NCBI GenBank assembly: GCA_963703355.1 | Contig: OY969813.1 | Span: 1,302,001 to 1,366,000, forward strand | Origin: Puia sp963703355 | GTDB lineage: Bacteria; Bacteroidota; Bacteroidia; Chitinophagales; Chitinophagaceae | Direction: 5' to 3' | Length of the DNA stretch: 64,000 nt | Shown here: positions 43,715-53,621 of the stretch, in pieces | Numbering within the stretch: the stretch's first letter is position 1 | How the letters are laid out: each line of letters starts with the position of its first letter | Notes under the pieces: model-generated | Database searches by the model: none | What the model saw: only the letters and a program-made list of their open reading frames with translations | Told to the model about the DNA's origin: nothing | Position numbers and translations under genes: made by a program

Positions 43715-44692
43715 TCAATGGTTGTACACTTCCGGATTTACGATGCAAGGTAATTTTTCGCCTTTTAGTCCCGCGACGATATTTTTTGCTGCTATCAGTG
43801 ACATCGCAGCTCTCGTTTCTTCAGTAGCCGATCCGATATGCGGCAATACACAAACATTGGGCATAAATAAAAGTGGATTTTTAGGATCCATAGGTTCCGG
43901 ATTGGTCACATCCAAACCAGCTCCCCATATTAATCCCTCGTCCAAAGCTTCTTTCAGATCAGGCTCATTATGAATTGCTCCTCTTGCGGCATTTATAAAA
44001 ATGGCAGTCTTTTTCATTTGAGAGAAAACTTCCTTATTGAATATGCCCCGTGTTTCTGCGGTTAAGGCAGTGTTAACAGATATCACGTCGCTTTCTGCCA
44101 GGAGTTCTTTAAAACTGACCCTCCTGGCCTTCAATTCTTTTTCAGCTTTTTCGTGCTGTCCGCGATTGTGATAAATAATATTCATTTCGAAAGCGGTGGC
44201 ACAACGTTTGGCCAGTTCAAATCCAATTTTCCCCAGACCAAATATCCCGAGCGTTTTGCCCCTGATTTCTATGCCCAGATTTGCCGTAGGTTCAAAAAAA
44301 CCCCAATCACCGTTTTGTATTGTTTTATGCAAGTAAAATGCTTTTCGGGAGGTTGCGAGAATCAACAGAAAAGCGGTGTCGGCAGTCGCATTACTGAGTA
44401 CTCCGGGAGTATTTCCTATGGGAATACCCAGAGCTGTCGCCACATCCACGTCCACATTATCATATCCAACACTATGAAGACTGATTACTTTCAAATGTTT
44501 GACGGCGCGCAGAAATGGCTCATCGATGCGATTGCCGCCTGCGCTAAGTAACGCATCAGAATTTTTGCAGAATTCAATAAGTTCTGAAGAAGTCAAATCT
44601 CTTTTGGTTGTCCATTCGGAGATCTCTATACCAGCATCACGCAAGTAATCCAAACCACCATCCATTATTTTTCTCGTAATAAATACTTTCAT
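43715..44692 (-). CDS. D-2-hydroxyacid dehydrogenase (glyoxylate/hydroxypyruvate reductase-like)
   Basis: 325-residue cytosolic NAD(P)H enzyme. Dinucleotide motif LGIFGLGKIGFELAKRC, catalytic Arg in INAARGAIHNE, Glu in VTNPEPMD and His in LPHIGSATEETR, all in the usual places. Members reduce glyoxylate or hydroxypyruvate to glycolate or D-glycerate. The stop lies 14 bases from that of the DUF5777 gene. Confidence 0.92.
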   Translation of the reverse strand: MKVFITRKIMDGGLDYLRDAGIEISEWTTKRDLTSSELIEFCKNSDALLSAGGNRIDEPFLRAVKHLKVISLHSVGYDNVDVDVATALGIPIGNTPGVLSNATADTAFLLILATSRKAFYLHKTIQNGDWGFFEPTANLGIEIRGKTLGIFGLGKIGFELAKRCATAFEMNIIYHNRGQHEKAEKELKARRVSFKELLAESDVISVNTALTAETRGIFNKEVFSQMKKTAIFINAARGAIHNEPDLKEALDEGLIWGAGLDVTNPEPMDPKNPLLFMPNVCVLPHIGSATEETRAAMSLIAAKNIVAGLKGEKLPCIVNPEVYNH

Positions 44693-44763
44693 CTCGTTCT
44701 TAAATCAGTTAAAAAGCGGCCACATACAATCGTTCCTTTTCTAACCGCAAATTGCCTGCCTGT

Positions 44764-46752
44764 TTATTGCTTTTCCAGTTTCATAGCAAAGCCACCACCC
44801 GGTGCTACGGGGATTTCCATGTTCGAGGAACTATCCAGGATGGAAGATTTCATTAAAATTCCATTCGGATTGAAAGGAATTTTCAAATCATCCTGATAAA
44901 GTTCTGAAGTCCAGTTACCTTCCTGCAAAAATGAGAGCGATATATTCAACTTCCCTGATTCAGACCCCGATATCCCTCCTATCCACCAAACTCCATTTTT
45001 CTTGCGTGCAATGATTAAATATTTATCAGGAACTGCATCCAGTACCATCGTCTTATCCCATGTAGTCGGAACATGTTGGATAAAATCAAATCCTTTCTGA
45101 TTTTCATATGCTTCGGGATAATCACAAACCATGGCATTTGCGTTTTCCAATACTACATACATTGCCAGCATATGACATCTGGTTCCGAGTACAAGTGGTC
45201 TTGTATATTGAGCCCGAAACTTATCGGCTGTGACCGCCCTGAAGCCTCCCAAATGATAATCAGTACTCCCTGCAATGAGCCTCGTAAAAGCGATATCAAG
45301 ATCATGTTGGGGAGTAACCCCGAGAGGATTCCATTTGTCATGCTCGTAATTTAGCGTGCCTTCTCGAGTAAATTCGTTTGGATACGTGCGGCTTAGTCCG
45401 GTGGGTTTATATGCGCCGTGAAATTGAATATGCAAATGATGATCAGCTGCTTTTTGAAGTATTTCTGTCTGGATATTCACCATTTCCTGATCATCCCTGT
45501 CCATAAAATCTACCATCAGTCCGGATAATCCCCATTGTTCAAAAATCGTAAATGCGCTGTCCAATTTTGGATAAAGTGCCCACCAGTGAACCCAGACTCT
45601 CACACCCACACCCTTTGAATGCGCATACTCACAGACCTGCTTCATGTCAAGGCCCGGCACTGGTTTTAGTACATTGCTGTGGGGACCAGGCATAAAACTT
45701 ATACCGTCGTCCTGATACCACTGATGCAGGCCGTACTCGACAACCGAATGGTATTCAATTTTATTTCTGGCGCAGAAATCTATATAGTATTGCTGGGTAA
45801 CAAAATTATTGCCCGGAGCATTTAATGTATCGGCTGTTACGTTTCCATTCCACCAGGGAAAGGTAGTTTTACCGGGTTTTATCCAACTGTGGTCTTTGAT
45901 TCGGTCAGGAGGCGCCAGATCAGTGATCATATTTGTTTCAAGAAACCGCCCGGGTTTATTGCCGATTAAGATTACACGCCAGGGGCTTTCATGGGGAAGC
46001 GTTGCGATTACTGCATAAGAAAAATCCGAAGGCAGTGGTGATAGATTTGAAGTAAGTCCGCCGTCCAGTTTCGTTTTCACAAGATACATTCCCGCATAGT
46101 CCAATAAAGCGGCCTCCGTAATAGCCATATATAAACTGTCGTTGAATTCGAGAAACAATGGCATGTCGATGAGGCTGTCAACTGGCAGTTCTTTGTAAGA
46201 TCTATGCAAATACAAACCTTCATGTGAATTGTGATAACCGGGTAATATCAATGCATGCACCAACGGATTACCCGCTATTTTAAAACGGGATAGTTCTTTC
46301 CTGATGATCAGTGAATCACCGTTGAATTTTGGGAAATGGTACCGGAAGGCAACTCCGTCATTAAAAATGCGCACTTCAATAACCAGCTCTCTTTGCAGAA
46401 CAGTTGTTTCTCTGAGATAAATCGTCAGCTGACGAAAACGGTCATTCACTTCGTTTGATCGCCCTGTCATCAATGCATAGCTTTCCATCGAATCCAAACG
46501 GGCAGTTTTTACCAGACGAACGGCGTTTAAACCTGAGCTATTTTCGAATACCAGGCTGAGAGTTGAAAAATCAATCAGGCGTCTGCCCTTATAAAAAACA
46601 CGATAACCCGGCACTCCATTACGAATTTCAAATTCATAAATGATCTTATTGTCGGGGCTCGTTAAACGAACTGGCGATGATCCAAACGCAAAAATTTCAA
46701 AGCGAATGCAAGAGATAAAAATGATTAGGAAATACTTCCACGATTTTTTCAT
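44764..46752 (-). CDS. Glycoside hydrolase family 97
   Basis: 662 residues from ATG 46752 (MKKSWKYFLIIFISCIRF, a signal peptide); nine more codons upstream are possible. N-terminal beta-sandwich, central (beta/alpha)8 barrel and C-terminal beta-domain. The motif LMVDFMDRDDQEMV contains the Asp used by retaining GH97 enzymes (alpha-galactosidase type) rather than the Glu arrangement of the inverting SusB, and HGAYKPTGLSRTYPN supplies a calcium-binding part. Periplasmic alpha-glycosidase; retaining type is inferred. Confidence 0.9.
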   Translation of the reverse strand: MKKSWKYFLIIFISCIRFEIFAFGSSPVRLTSPDNKIIYEFEIRNGVPGYRVFYKGRRLIDFSTLSLVFENSSGLNAVRLVKTARLDSMESYALMTGRSNEVNDRFRQLTIYLRETTVLQRELVIEVRIFNDGVAFRYHFPKFNGDSLIIRKELSRFKIAGNPLVHALILPGYHNSHEGLYLHRSYKELPVDSLIDMPLFLEFNDSLYMAITEAALLDYAGMYLVKTKLDGGLTSNLSPLPSDFSYAVIATLPHESPWRVILIGNKPGRFLETNMITDLAPPDRIKDHSWIKPGKTTFPWWNGNVTADTLNAPGNNFVTQQYYIDFCARNKIEYHSVVEYGLHQWYQDDGISFMPGPHSNVLKPVPGLDMKQVCEYAHSKGVGVRVWVHWWALYPKLDSAFTIFEQWGLSGLMVDFMDRDDQEMVNIQTEILQKAADHHLHIQFHGAYKPTGLSRTYPNEFTREGTLNYEHDKWNPLGVTPQHDLDIAFTRLIAGSTDYHLGGFRAVTADKFRAQYTRPLVLGTRCHMLAMYVVLENANAMVCDYPEAYENQKGFDFIQHVPTTWDKTMVLDAVPDKYLIIARKKNGVWWIGGISGSESGKLNISLSFLQEGNWTSELYQDDLKIPFNPNGILMKSSILDSSSNMEIPVAPGGGFAMKLEKQ

Positions 46753-46785
46753 AAATGCCCGGCTAGAAAATAATTCCAAAAGAAC

Positions 46786-47205
46786 TTATTGAGTACAATT
46801 CACCATCCACCGGATTCCAAAACGATCTGTAAAATTGCCGTGCCAATCACCCCAAAACTGCTTTTTAAAAGGGACATTTATCTTACCGCCCTCACTCAGC
46901 TTATCGAAAATTTGCATAGCGACCTTATCATCGTGAAGCCCGAGCGACATAGCTATATTACTGTGCAGTGTTTCGCCAAGTTTTTTGGGCATCATATCGC
47001 TGGCAAAGATTTTGTACTCGCCGAAATAAAAAACAGCATGAAGAATTTTATTTTTGAAATCGTCAGGAGCTTTCATCGCGGGATTATCATATCTGGATAC
47101 AATCTCTATTCTTCCGTCCAGCACCTCCTTGTAGAAATTCAGCGCCTCTTCGCAATTCCCCTGGAATTGCAAATAAGGCGATAACTCAATATTATTATTT
47201 GACAT
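46786..47205 (-). CDS. VOC family (PhnB-like) protein
   Basis: 139 residues from the ATG at 47205 (MSNNNIELSPYLQFQGNCEE); 19 upstream codons in frame are not protein-like. Two beta-alpha-beta-beta-beta modules of the vicinal-oxygen-chelate fold: NCEEALNFYKEVLDGRIEI, then DKVAMQIFDKLSEGGKINV and the end GNFTDRFGIRWMVN. Metal-dependent enzyme or binding protein of unknown substrate. Downstream of nothing obvious; 33 bp before GH97 on the same strand. Confidence 0.88.
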   Translation of the reverse strand: MSNNNIELSPYLQFQGNCEEALNFYKEVLDGRIEIVSRYDNPAMKAPDDFKNKILHAVFYFGEYKIFASDMMPKKLGETLHSNIAMSLGLHDDKVAMQIFDKLSEGGKINVPFKKQFWGDWHGNFTDRFGIRWMVNCTQ

Positions 47206-47338
47206 AGTTTCTTTTTGAATATTAAATATACTGGTTTTGAATCGAATCCTTAATGCCGGCATACGAGCAAATAATTTCGGAAAATAAAGAAAAAAGCTTC
47301 TGCGACAGAGGTTGAACCTTAAACCTTAAATTGCGGCC

Positions 47339-48010
47339 ATGAATGTTCAAATGGAGGCCGGATGGAAAAAAGTACTGGAATCTGAATTCCGAAAGCCCTA
47401 CTTTTTACAGATCGTCCATTTTCTGAAAACAGAAAAAAACATCGGCAAAATAATTTATCCGCCGGGAAGTCAGATATTCAATGCCTTTGAACAAAGTCCG
47501 TTTGAATCAACCAAATTAATTCTGCTTGGTCAGGACCCATATCACGGCCCCGGTCAGGCTCACGGCTTAAGTTTTTCTGTCCCCGACGGCGTCAGGCCCC
47601 CTCCTTCTTTACAAAATATTTTTAAAGAATTATCAACCGACATTGGAATGAATATTCCAAACACCGGCAATCTGACTCCGTGGGCAAAACAGGGCGTATT
47701 GCTCCTCAATGCATATCTCACAGTAGAAGCCGGAAAACCCATGAGTCATTCACAGATAGGATGGGGTGAATTCACAGACAGTGTAATTCAACAGCTTTCG
47801 GATCTGAAAGAAAATCTGGTGTTTTTATTGTGGGGAAAATTTGCGCAGGATAAACAGGCATTAATAGATGAGACAAAACACCTTGTACTAAAAGCCGCAC
47901 ATCCTTCGCCCTTTTCTGCTGATAAGGGATTTTTTAATTGCAGACACTTTTCGAAATCCAACGAATATCTTATGAAAAACGGTATGGATCCAATTGACTG
48001 GAAACTTTAG
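47339..48010 (+). CDS. ung: Uracil-DNA glycosylase
   Basis: 223 residues, family 1 UDG that removes uracil from DNA. Water-activating motif GQDPYHGPGQAHGLSFSV with Asp66, and the DNA-intercalating loop HPSPFSADKGFFNCRHFSKS with its His. Length as in E. coli. Upstream TAAATTG lies five bases before the ATG, another candidate leaderless start. Followed after 11 bp by the acyltransferase. Confidence 0.97.
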   Translation: MNVQMEAGWKKVLESEFRKPYFLQIVHFLKTEKNIGKIIYPPGSQIFNAFEQSPFESTKLILLGQDPYHGPGQAHGLSFSVPDGVRPPPSLQNIFKELSTDIGMNIPNTGNLTPWAKQGVLLLNAYLTVEAGKPMSHSQIGWGEFTDSVIQQLSDLKENLVFLLWGKFAQDKQALIDETKHLVLKAAHPSPFSADKGFFNCRHFSKSNEYLMKNGMDPIDWKL

Positions 48011-48021
48011 AAAAATATCAT

Positions 48022-48762
48022 TTGCAAACATTTAAAAATATATTCGGAAGAATCTGGGCAGCCTGGGGGGCGTTTGTTTTTGTCCTCACCATGTTGATTT
48101 TTTTGATTCCCTTCTTTTTATTTATCCATTTTCAAAAAGAACCTGTAAAAACAAAAAGGTTTATCAGATATTCAAGAATCTGGATGGATGTATTTTTAGG
48201 CCTGGTGGGCTGCCCGCTGAAGATTCAGGGACGTGAATATTTTAAAAAAGGGAAAACCTATATCGTTGTATGTAATCACAATGCCTTAATCGACGTCCCC
48301 GTGTCTTCTCCGGGAATACCCGGAGGTAATAAAACAATTGCCAAGGCAGAGATGGCAAAGATTCCCCTGTTCGGACTCATATATAAAACCGGAAGTATTC
48401 TTGTAGACAGAAAAAATGAGAAAAGCAGACGCGATAGTTTTGTGAAAATGAAAGAAGTGCTGGATATGGGGTTACACATGTGCATTTATCCGGAAGGCAC
48501 GAGAAATACCTCCAGTGAACCCATCAAACCTTTTCATGACGGGGCATTCCGACTCGCAGTATCCAATGGAAATTCCATTATTCCGATGATCATATTCAAT
48601 AGCCGCAAAGCGAATCCGCCCGACAAAGGATTTTATTTAATGCCGGTAAGACTCTACATGCATTTTTTGCCGGAAGTGGCATTGAATCCGGGTGAAACTG
48701 TAGAAGGCTTAAAGTCAAGAGTATTTAACCTGATGAAGAATCATATTCTGCAGCATCAATAA
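48022..48762 (+). CDS. 1-acyl-sn-glycerol-3-phosphate acyltransferase
   Basis: 246 residues, start TTG. Membrane helix at 11-33, then the catalytic NHNALIDVP (HX4D) and the phosphate-binding YPEGTRNTS. Makes phosphatidic acid at the inner membrane. Its last bases overlap the LptD stop on the other strand by 7 bp. Confidence 0.93.
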   Translation: MQTFKNIFGRIWAAWGAFVFVLTMLIFLIPFFLFIHFQKEPVKTKRFIRYSRIWMDVFLGLVGCPLKIQGREYFKKGKTYIVVCNHNALIDVPVSSPGIPGGNKTIAKAEMAKIPLFGLIYKTGSILVDRKNEKSRRDSFVKMKEVLDMGLHMCIYPEGTRNTSSEPIKPFHDGAFRLAVSNGNSIIPMIIFNSRKANPPDKGFYLMPVRLYMHFLPEVALNPGETVEGLKSRVFNLMKNHILQHQ

Positions 48763-51464
48763 AATGTGCGCGACCTGTTGATATGCAAGTCTCTGAGGAT
48801 ACTCGATTTGGGATTGATGGTAATATTGAATGACCGCCATGGACCAACTGGTGTAACGTTGATTGCTAATTGCCAGCAATGCATATCTCGGGAGAGAAAA
48901 GTAGTCAGACTCTGCATTTTTAAATTCTTCACGTCGTAATAACAGTTAAACCCCATTTTCCATTTTTCGGTAAGATTAAAATCTCCGTTCAATATCATCG
49001 CAGAATTAATCTGTGTTACAAAATGGTTGACGACAAATGTATTGCTGAAGTTGAATGAATACGAGATATTCAACGTCCAGGCGATGTTGAAATCAACAAA
49101 TTCTCCGGGATTCTGCCGGATATAATCTAATTGTGCCTGTTGTTCCTCCAGCGTCATGGGCATCTGATCCTGCTGACTCAGGCTGTTTTTCTGATCTTCC
49201 GCTTTTTTGGCATCGATGGGTTTACTTTTGAAAGACGTGGATATTGCAATATTTCCGCCAATAATTCTTCCCAGACTAAAACCTTTTCCTTCCCAGGCAT
49301 ATTTATCGACATCGATTCCAAGCGTATCAAATTGATAAGGATCCAGCGTTGTGGAAGCAGAAATATTTATTTTTTTAAATAGTGTACTGCGTAGGTAGAA
49401 GTAAATCGGACTCAGTTTAAATGAATCAGCCAGGTAATTATAACTGCCATTAAATCCAAATCCGTCTATAAGCTTTATTTTTTCATTTGCTCCGGTAGTT
49501 GTATCCGTTTTTGATTTGACCTTCATCTCAATATTATTGTCAATTCCGTAACTGATCCCTCCGAAGGTTCCTGGGGTAAATGCAGAGTAAACATTACCAC
49601 TAAAAAGATTGATATTTTGAATATTACCCTCTGAGGTATACTGGACATTTTTATAGTAACTCTTAGACAGGTCGGGAGAATAGGAGAAACTTATGGTAGG
49701 TCTTATCGTATGACGTATTCCAAGGATATTACTGTTTTTGCCAAAATTCTGAAAGGTTCCGAAAAGTGCCGTAGTGAAAGCAAGTGAAAATGCTACCGAA
49801 TTTGCAAAATAGATGCCTTTCTGTGTTGACGTATCAAGCTTTTGCAGGTAGGGATTCCAGTTATAATCGTATTTGTTGCTGAGTATCCGGTTCTGAAAAG
49901 TTACTCCGGGTGTAAGTTGAATTACTCCCATAGGAGGCAACGCAAGTGTTATCGGTATATTATTTTGAGCACCGTATTTAAACGTATCCAGGATATGATG
50001 GAAGCTTGACAAAGAATCATAAAAATTGGTATTACCGGTAATATTAGAACTCAACCCAATCCCGAGTTTATAATACCATTTTGGCGTTCCTACAAAGTCC
50101 TTGGGAGCGAACGGATAAATCGTAATTGCCGTAAATCCAATGGAAGGTGCAGTGATATTCACCAGGCCTGACAGGTTATTCTGACTGTGATTCCCGCTAA
50201 CCGTTAAATTATATTTCCCGTCATCAAATGTTTTGGAATAAGCAATGGAAGAATTGATGGAGTTTTGATATTGGGCTGTTGGATTCGTGAGGTTATAATT
50301 ATTAAATTTTGCCGACATCAAATTCACATTTGCCGAAAAATTCTGGCCGGGATGGGCCTTACTGTCAACCGTATGCGCCCATTGAAAATTGTACGTCTTG
50401 TTTTCATCGTAGGGTTGGTCACCTGTATTACTGAGCGTTCTGGTAAACTGATACGCAAAATTAACGTGGCCGCTATAGTGATATCTTACTCTGTATTCCG
50501 GGTTGATATAGATATTATAGCCACCGTAAGAATATATATTTGCCCTCACCGCCACATCGAAATTATCGCTCAAAACTTTATAGTAACCGATGCCATCGAG
50601 ACCCAGACCATACTGAGAGCTTACATCAAAAGTGGGAGCCAGAAATCCGGAATGCCTTCCCTGGGAAATGGGGAAATATCCAAATGGAATATAAATCGGA
50701 ATGGGCACGCCTTCAAATTCCGGATGTACGGGTCCTGTTATAGCCATCTCCTTATTTATAAGTTTCATTTTATTTGTCCGGAAAGCGAAATGAGGCGTAT
50801 CCAGGTTACAGGTTGTAAAACGGCCATGAAAAGCATAGTAGTCATTCTTGGAGATCTTCTTCATCTTTTCTCCCATAACATACATTTCGCCGCTTTGCGT
50901 AAATGTATTGATGGTGATGCCCTTTTGCGTTTTCATATTAAACACCATGGAATCCGACTCCATTTTCGTTTCAGCCTGTGTCATTTTCGGTTGCCCGATC
51001 ATGGCTCCCAGTGTGTCTCTGGTATAAGTAGCCAGCAGGAGATTATTCGGCTGATCCATCCGGATATTGTACGCCTCCAATTCCATGGTCTTGTACTTCG
51101 TTACGGCATTATTATAAAGCGTTATATTTTTCGTAGGCACATCAAGCACCACGGAATCCTGTGCACTATAGGCAATGGGAGCATCCAGCGAATCCTTCGA
51201 AACAGGTATATGCAGTGTATCAATTTGCTGACTTACACTATCTGAATGAAAAGGAAGGGTATCCAGCGAAGCAGAATCTGCGATTACAGTGTCCCTAACA
51301 ATGGATATGTTTTTTTTAGGAATTGTATCAGACTGTGTAGAAAGGTAGGGACGACTATGATTCAGATAATAACGGGCTGAACTGTTAACAGTTATACAAA
51401 AGAATAGCAAGGTTAAAATCAGCGCGGAAAGGTATTTTAAACTAATTTTGCACCCGTTATTCAT
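48756..51464 (-). CDS. lptD: LPS assembly outer-membrane protein LptD
   Basis: 902 residues taking ATG 51464 (a TTG at 51473 could add three). Signal peptide, an OstA-like N-terminal domain (about 95-250; KNITLYNNAVTKYKTMELEA) and a large C-terminal barrel domain (GVPIPIYIPFGYFPISQGRH through to the C-terminus). Inserts lipopolysaccharide or lipooligosaccharide in the outer leaflet. Divergent to the amidase/MlaD/LptA-like genes on the other side, so outer-envelope building genes face one another here. A TATTTTTG box lies upstream (51479-51486). Confidence 0.92.
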   Translation of the reverse strand: MNNGCKISLKYLSALILTLLFFCITVNSSARYYLNHSRPYLSTQSDTIPKKNISIVRDTVIADSASLDTLPFHSDSVSQQIDTLHIPVSKDSLDAPIAYSAQDSVVLDVPTKNITLYNNAVTKYKTMELEAYNIRMDQPNNLLLATYTRDTLGAMIGQPKMTQAETKMESDSMVFNMKTQKGITINTFTQSGEMYVMGEKMKKISKNDYYAFHGRFTTCNLDTPHFAFRTNKMKLINKEMAITGPVHPEFEGVPIPIYIPFGYFPISQGRHSGFLAPTFDVSSQYGLGLDGIGYYKVLSDNFDVAVRANIYSYGGYNIYINPEYRVRYHYSGHVNFAYQFTRTLSNTGDQPYDENKTYNFQWAHTVDSKAHPGQNFSANVNLMSAKFNNYNLTNPTAQYQNSINSSIAYSKTFDDGKYNLTVSGNHSQNNLSGLVNITAPSIGFTAITIYPFAPKDFVGTPKWYYKLGIGLSSNITGNTNFYDSLSSFHHILDTFKYGAQNNIPITLALPPMGVIQLTPGVTFQNRILSNKYDYNWNPYLQKLDTSTQKGIYFANSVAFSLAFTTALFGTFQNFGKNSNILGIRHTIRPTISFSYSPDLSKSYYKNVQYTSEGNIQNINLFSGNVYSAFTPGTFGGISYGIDNNIEMKVKSKTDTTTGANEKIKLIDGFGFNGSYNYLADSFKLSPIYFYLRSTLFKKINISASTTLDPYQFDTLGIDVDKYAWEGKGFSLGRIIGGNIAISTSFKSKPIDAKKAEDQKNSLSQQDQMPMTLEEQQAQLDYIRQNPGEFVDFNIAWTLNISYSFNFSNTFVVNHFVTQINSAMILNGDFNLTEKWKMGFNCYYDVKNLKMQSLTTFLSRDMHCWQLAINVTPVGPWRSFNITINPKSSILRDLHINRSRTFY

Positions 51465-51478
51465 ACAATACAATGGTA

Positions 51479-51486
51479 CAAAAATA
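51479..51486 (-). promoter_or_regulatory. -7 element upstream of lptD
   Basis: Read on the minus strand: TATTTTTG, matching TAnnTTTG. It ends five bases before the TTG at 51473 and 14 before the ATG at 51464, so the message leader would be eight bases or fewer. Confidence 0.4.
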
Positions 51487-51535
51487 GGGGTATCCTATCT
51501 AAGAAATTGTGAAGATTAACATCTTGACAGTCAAA

Positions 51536-52531
51536 ATGAAAAGTATGCTGAGAGCGTTGTTTGTTCTATTTATTTCCACTTTCATTTTTTTCACTTTTTC
51601 ATCTTTTAATTCAGATAGAGGGCCGGCTGCGATCAAACTCCGAACCATCGTGATTGATCCGGGACATAGTCCATGTGATCAGGGAACCAGGGGACTCGTT
51701 TCAGAAGAAAAAGATGTTACATTGGAAATTGCATTGAAATTGGGAGAGTCCATTAAAGCAAATTTGCCGAACACTAAAGTGGTTTTTACCAGAACCACAG
51801 ACGCCTGTGTTAATAATGCAACCAATTTACATGATGATCTGCACGGCCGGGCACAAATTGCGAATCAGGCAAAAGGTGATTTATTTATTAGCATCCATTG
51901 TAATGCAACCCGCCAACCTGCAGGTGGTTATTACGAAAAAAGGGTCATCGGTCATAAGAAAAAGCTCGTTTATGTAGGGAAGGGATCAAAAAAACATAAG
52001 AAATGGATAAACGCACCCATCTATGAATCGTATTGGGTGAAGAACACCCGTGTTGGAACTGAAACCTATGTTTGGAAAGCAGGTAAACAAGAGAATAAAA
52101 ATGATGCCATCAATGAGCGGGAAGAGAGCGGAGAAGATGTTACCGATAGCACAGCTGTTGCGCAGGAGGCCTTCGATGTGACGTCTCCGGAAGCACGCAT
52201 GCGTGCTGTTCTGTATGAAAAAAAATATTTCGATAACAGTGCGCTCTTTGCTTCCATGGTTGAAGAATCTTTTGCCGCTGCCGGAAGACAAAGTTACGGT
52301 GTTAAGCAGCGAGATAAAGGTATTCAGGTGTTACAGGCCACGGGCATGCCAAGTGTGTTGATTGAAGTAGGTTTCCTTTCAAATAAAGAAGAAGAAGAAT
52401 ATCTGAATAGCGACAAAGGTCAGGACGAAGTTGTTCAAAATATCGTCGATGCACTGCAACGTTATAAAAAACAGGTTGAAAACGGTAATTCAGCTCCAAC
52501 CAGCCAGCAAACAGATTCTACCAGTAAATAA
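51536..52531 (+). CDS. N-acetylmuramoyl-L-alanine amidase
   Basis: 331 residues from ATG 51536; a GTG at 51509 could add nine. Signal anchor (RALFVLFISTFIFFTF) followed by amidase_3: VIDPGHSPCDQGTRG (zinc His), SEEKDVTLEIAL (Glu), ISIHCNATR (His) and SVLIEVGFLSNKEEEEY (catalytic Glu). A long insertion (residues about 130-225) separates the last two, as in many Bacteroidota amidases. Cuts peptide stems from peptidoglycan during division. First of three rightward envelope genes. Confidence 0.92.
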   Translation: MKSMLRALFVLFISTFIFFTFSSFNSDRGPAAIKLRTIVIDPGHSPCDQGTRGLVSEEKDVTLEIALKLGESIKANLPNTKVVFTRTTDACVNNATNLHDDLHGRAQIANQAKGDLFISIHCNATRQPAGGYYEKRVIGHKKKLVYVGKGSKKHKKWINAPIYESYWVKNTRVGTETYVWKAGKQENKNDAINEREESGEDVTDSTAVAQEAFDVTSPEARMRAVLYEKKYFDNSALFASMVEESFAAAGRQSYGVKQRDKGIQVLQATGMPSVLIEVGFLSNKEEEEYLNSDKGQDEVVQNIVDALQRYKKQVENGNSAPTSQQTDSTSK

Positions 52532-52568
52532 GGAGAATTGAAGGGTGAGATGAAACGATCTTTTTCCT

Positions 52569-52576
52569 TAGGTTTG
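52569..52576 (+). promoter_or_regulatory. -7 element of the mlaD-like gene
   Basis: TAGGTTTG, matching TAnnTTTG, 49 bases before the ATG of the MlaD-like gene. No clear -33 element. Confidence 0.4.
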
Positions 52577-52625
52577 TAATACTTAATAAGACGCTGTCAG
52601 CAAAGCATTCAAAATAAAAAGGAGA

Positions 52626-53621
52626 ATGAAAATTACAAATGAAACAAAAATAGGTGCCCTGGCCTCGGTAGCCATCGTCCTGCTCATTCTCGGATTCAAT
52701 TTTCTGAAAGGAAAAGACTTATTTGAACATCGTAAAAAAATATATGCTGTTTTTAACAATGTTGACGGCTTGGAACTTTCCAATTCCGTTAGCATAAAGG
52801 GTCTTGATGTTGGAACCGTTTATGCAATCCGTGCAACAGATAAGGGTATTAATGGAATACTTGTTACCATTAGCATGAAAAAAGACGTAGACATCCCCAA
52901 AAATTCTATTGCTTTTATCAATGCGGGATTGATTAGTTCATCGAATATTGTGATAAAGAAAGGTGACGCAACCGATTTTATCGCCGATGGCGATACCCTG
53001 ATCACAATGGATAAAGGAGGTCTCTTATCGGAAGTGCAGAGCAATCTGAGTCCGGTCATGAAAAGCCTCAATGGCACATTGGGATCACTGGATTCGCTGA
53101 TAAGAGTTGTGGGTGGCCTGTTCGATCCCGGCGTGAAAAATAATTTTTCTTCTATCATTGCGAATCTTGCCCGTTCTTCTGCATCGCTGCAGGTCATGTT
53201 AAACGACCGGACGGGATCTCTGGCGCATTCCATGGTACATCTCGACAGTTTCACCAATAATCTCGCAAGCAATAACCAGCGCATCAGTGGTACACTGGAT
53301 AATTTGGAGAAAACCACTGGCAAACTTGCCAATGCGAAAATTGATGAGACCCTACAAAGTATTCAGGGTGCTACGAATTCCTTAAAAGATGCAATTAATA
53401 AAGTAAACAGTACCAATGGCACGATTGGTTTGTTGCTGAATGATAAGAAATTGTATCTGAATCTTGAGAATACTTCCCGCAGCCTCAATATTTTACTGGA
53501 TGATCTTCGCATGCACCCGAAACGTTATGTAAACATTTCCGTTTTTGGCAGTAAGGATAAGAAGGGACCTTTGATGGCGCCTATGAATGATACTACTGGC
53601 AATCCTCCAACTGGTAAGTGA
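52626..53621 (+). CDS. MlaD/MCE domain lipid-transport protein
   Basis: 331 residues. An N-terminal anchor (IGALASVAIVLLILGFNFL) is followed by the MCE domain (about 38-120; YAVFNNVDGLELSNSVSIKG then LDVGTVYAIR). The rest is a long helical, polar tail with LARSSASLQVMLNDRTGSLA typical for MCE proteins with a C-terminal coiled coil. Carries phospholipid across the periplasm with MlaEF-type ABC parts, which are not in the window. Its stop overlaps the next ATG (TGATG). Confidence 0.93.
   Translation: MKITNETKIGALASVAIVLLILGFNFLKGKDLFEHRKKIYAVFNNVDGLELSNSVSIKGLDVGTVYAIRATDKGINGILVTISMKKDVDIPKNSIAFINAGLISSSNIVIKKGDATDFIADGDTLITMDKGGLLSEVQSNLSPVMKSLNGTLGSLDSLIRVVGGLFDPGVKNNFSSIIANLARSSASLQVMLNDRTGSLAHSMVHLDSFTNNLASNNQRISGTLDNLEKTTGKLANAKIDETLQSIQGATNSLKDAINKVNSTNGTIGLLLNDKKLYLNLENTSRSLNILLDDLRMHPKRYVNISVFGSKDKKGPLMAPMNDTTGNPPTGK

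Noticed and set aside
50265..51245. 326-codon open frame opposite lptD
   Set aside because: It lies antisense inside the well-supported LptD gene, has no family-like motifs and reads as a composition shadow of the barrel-coding strand.
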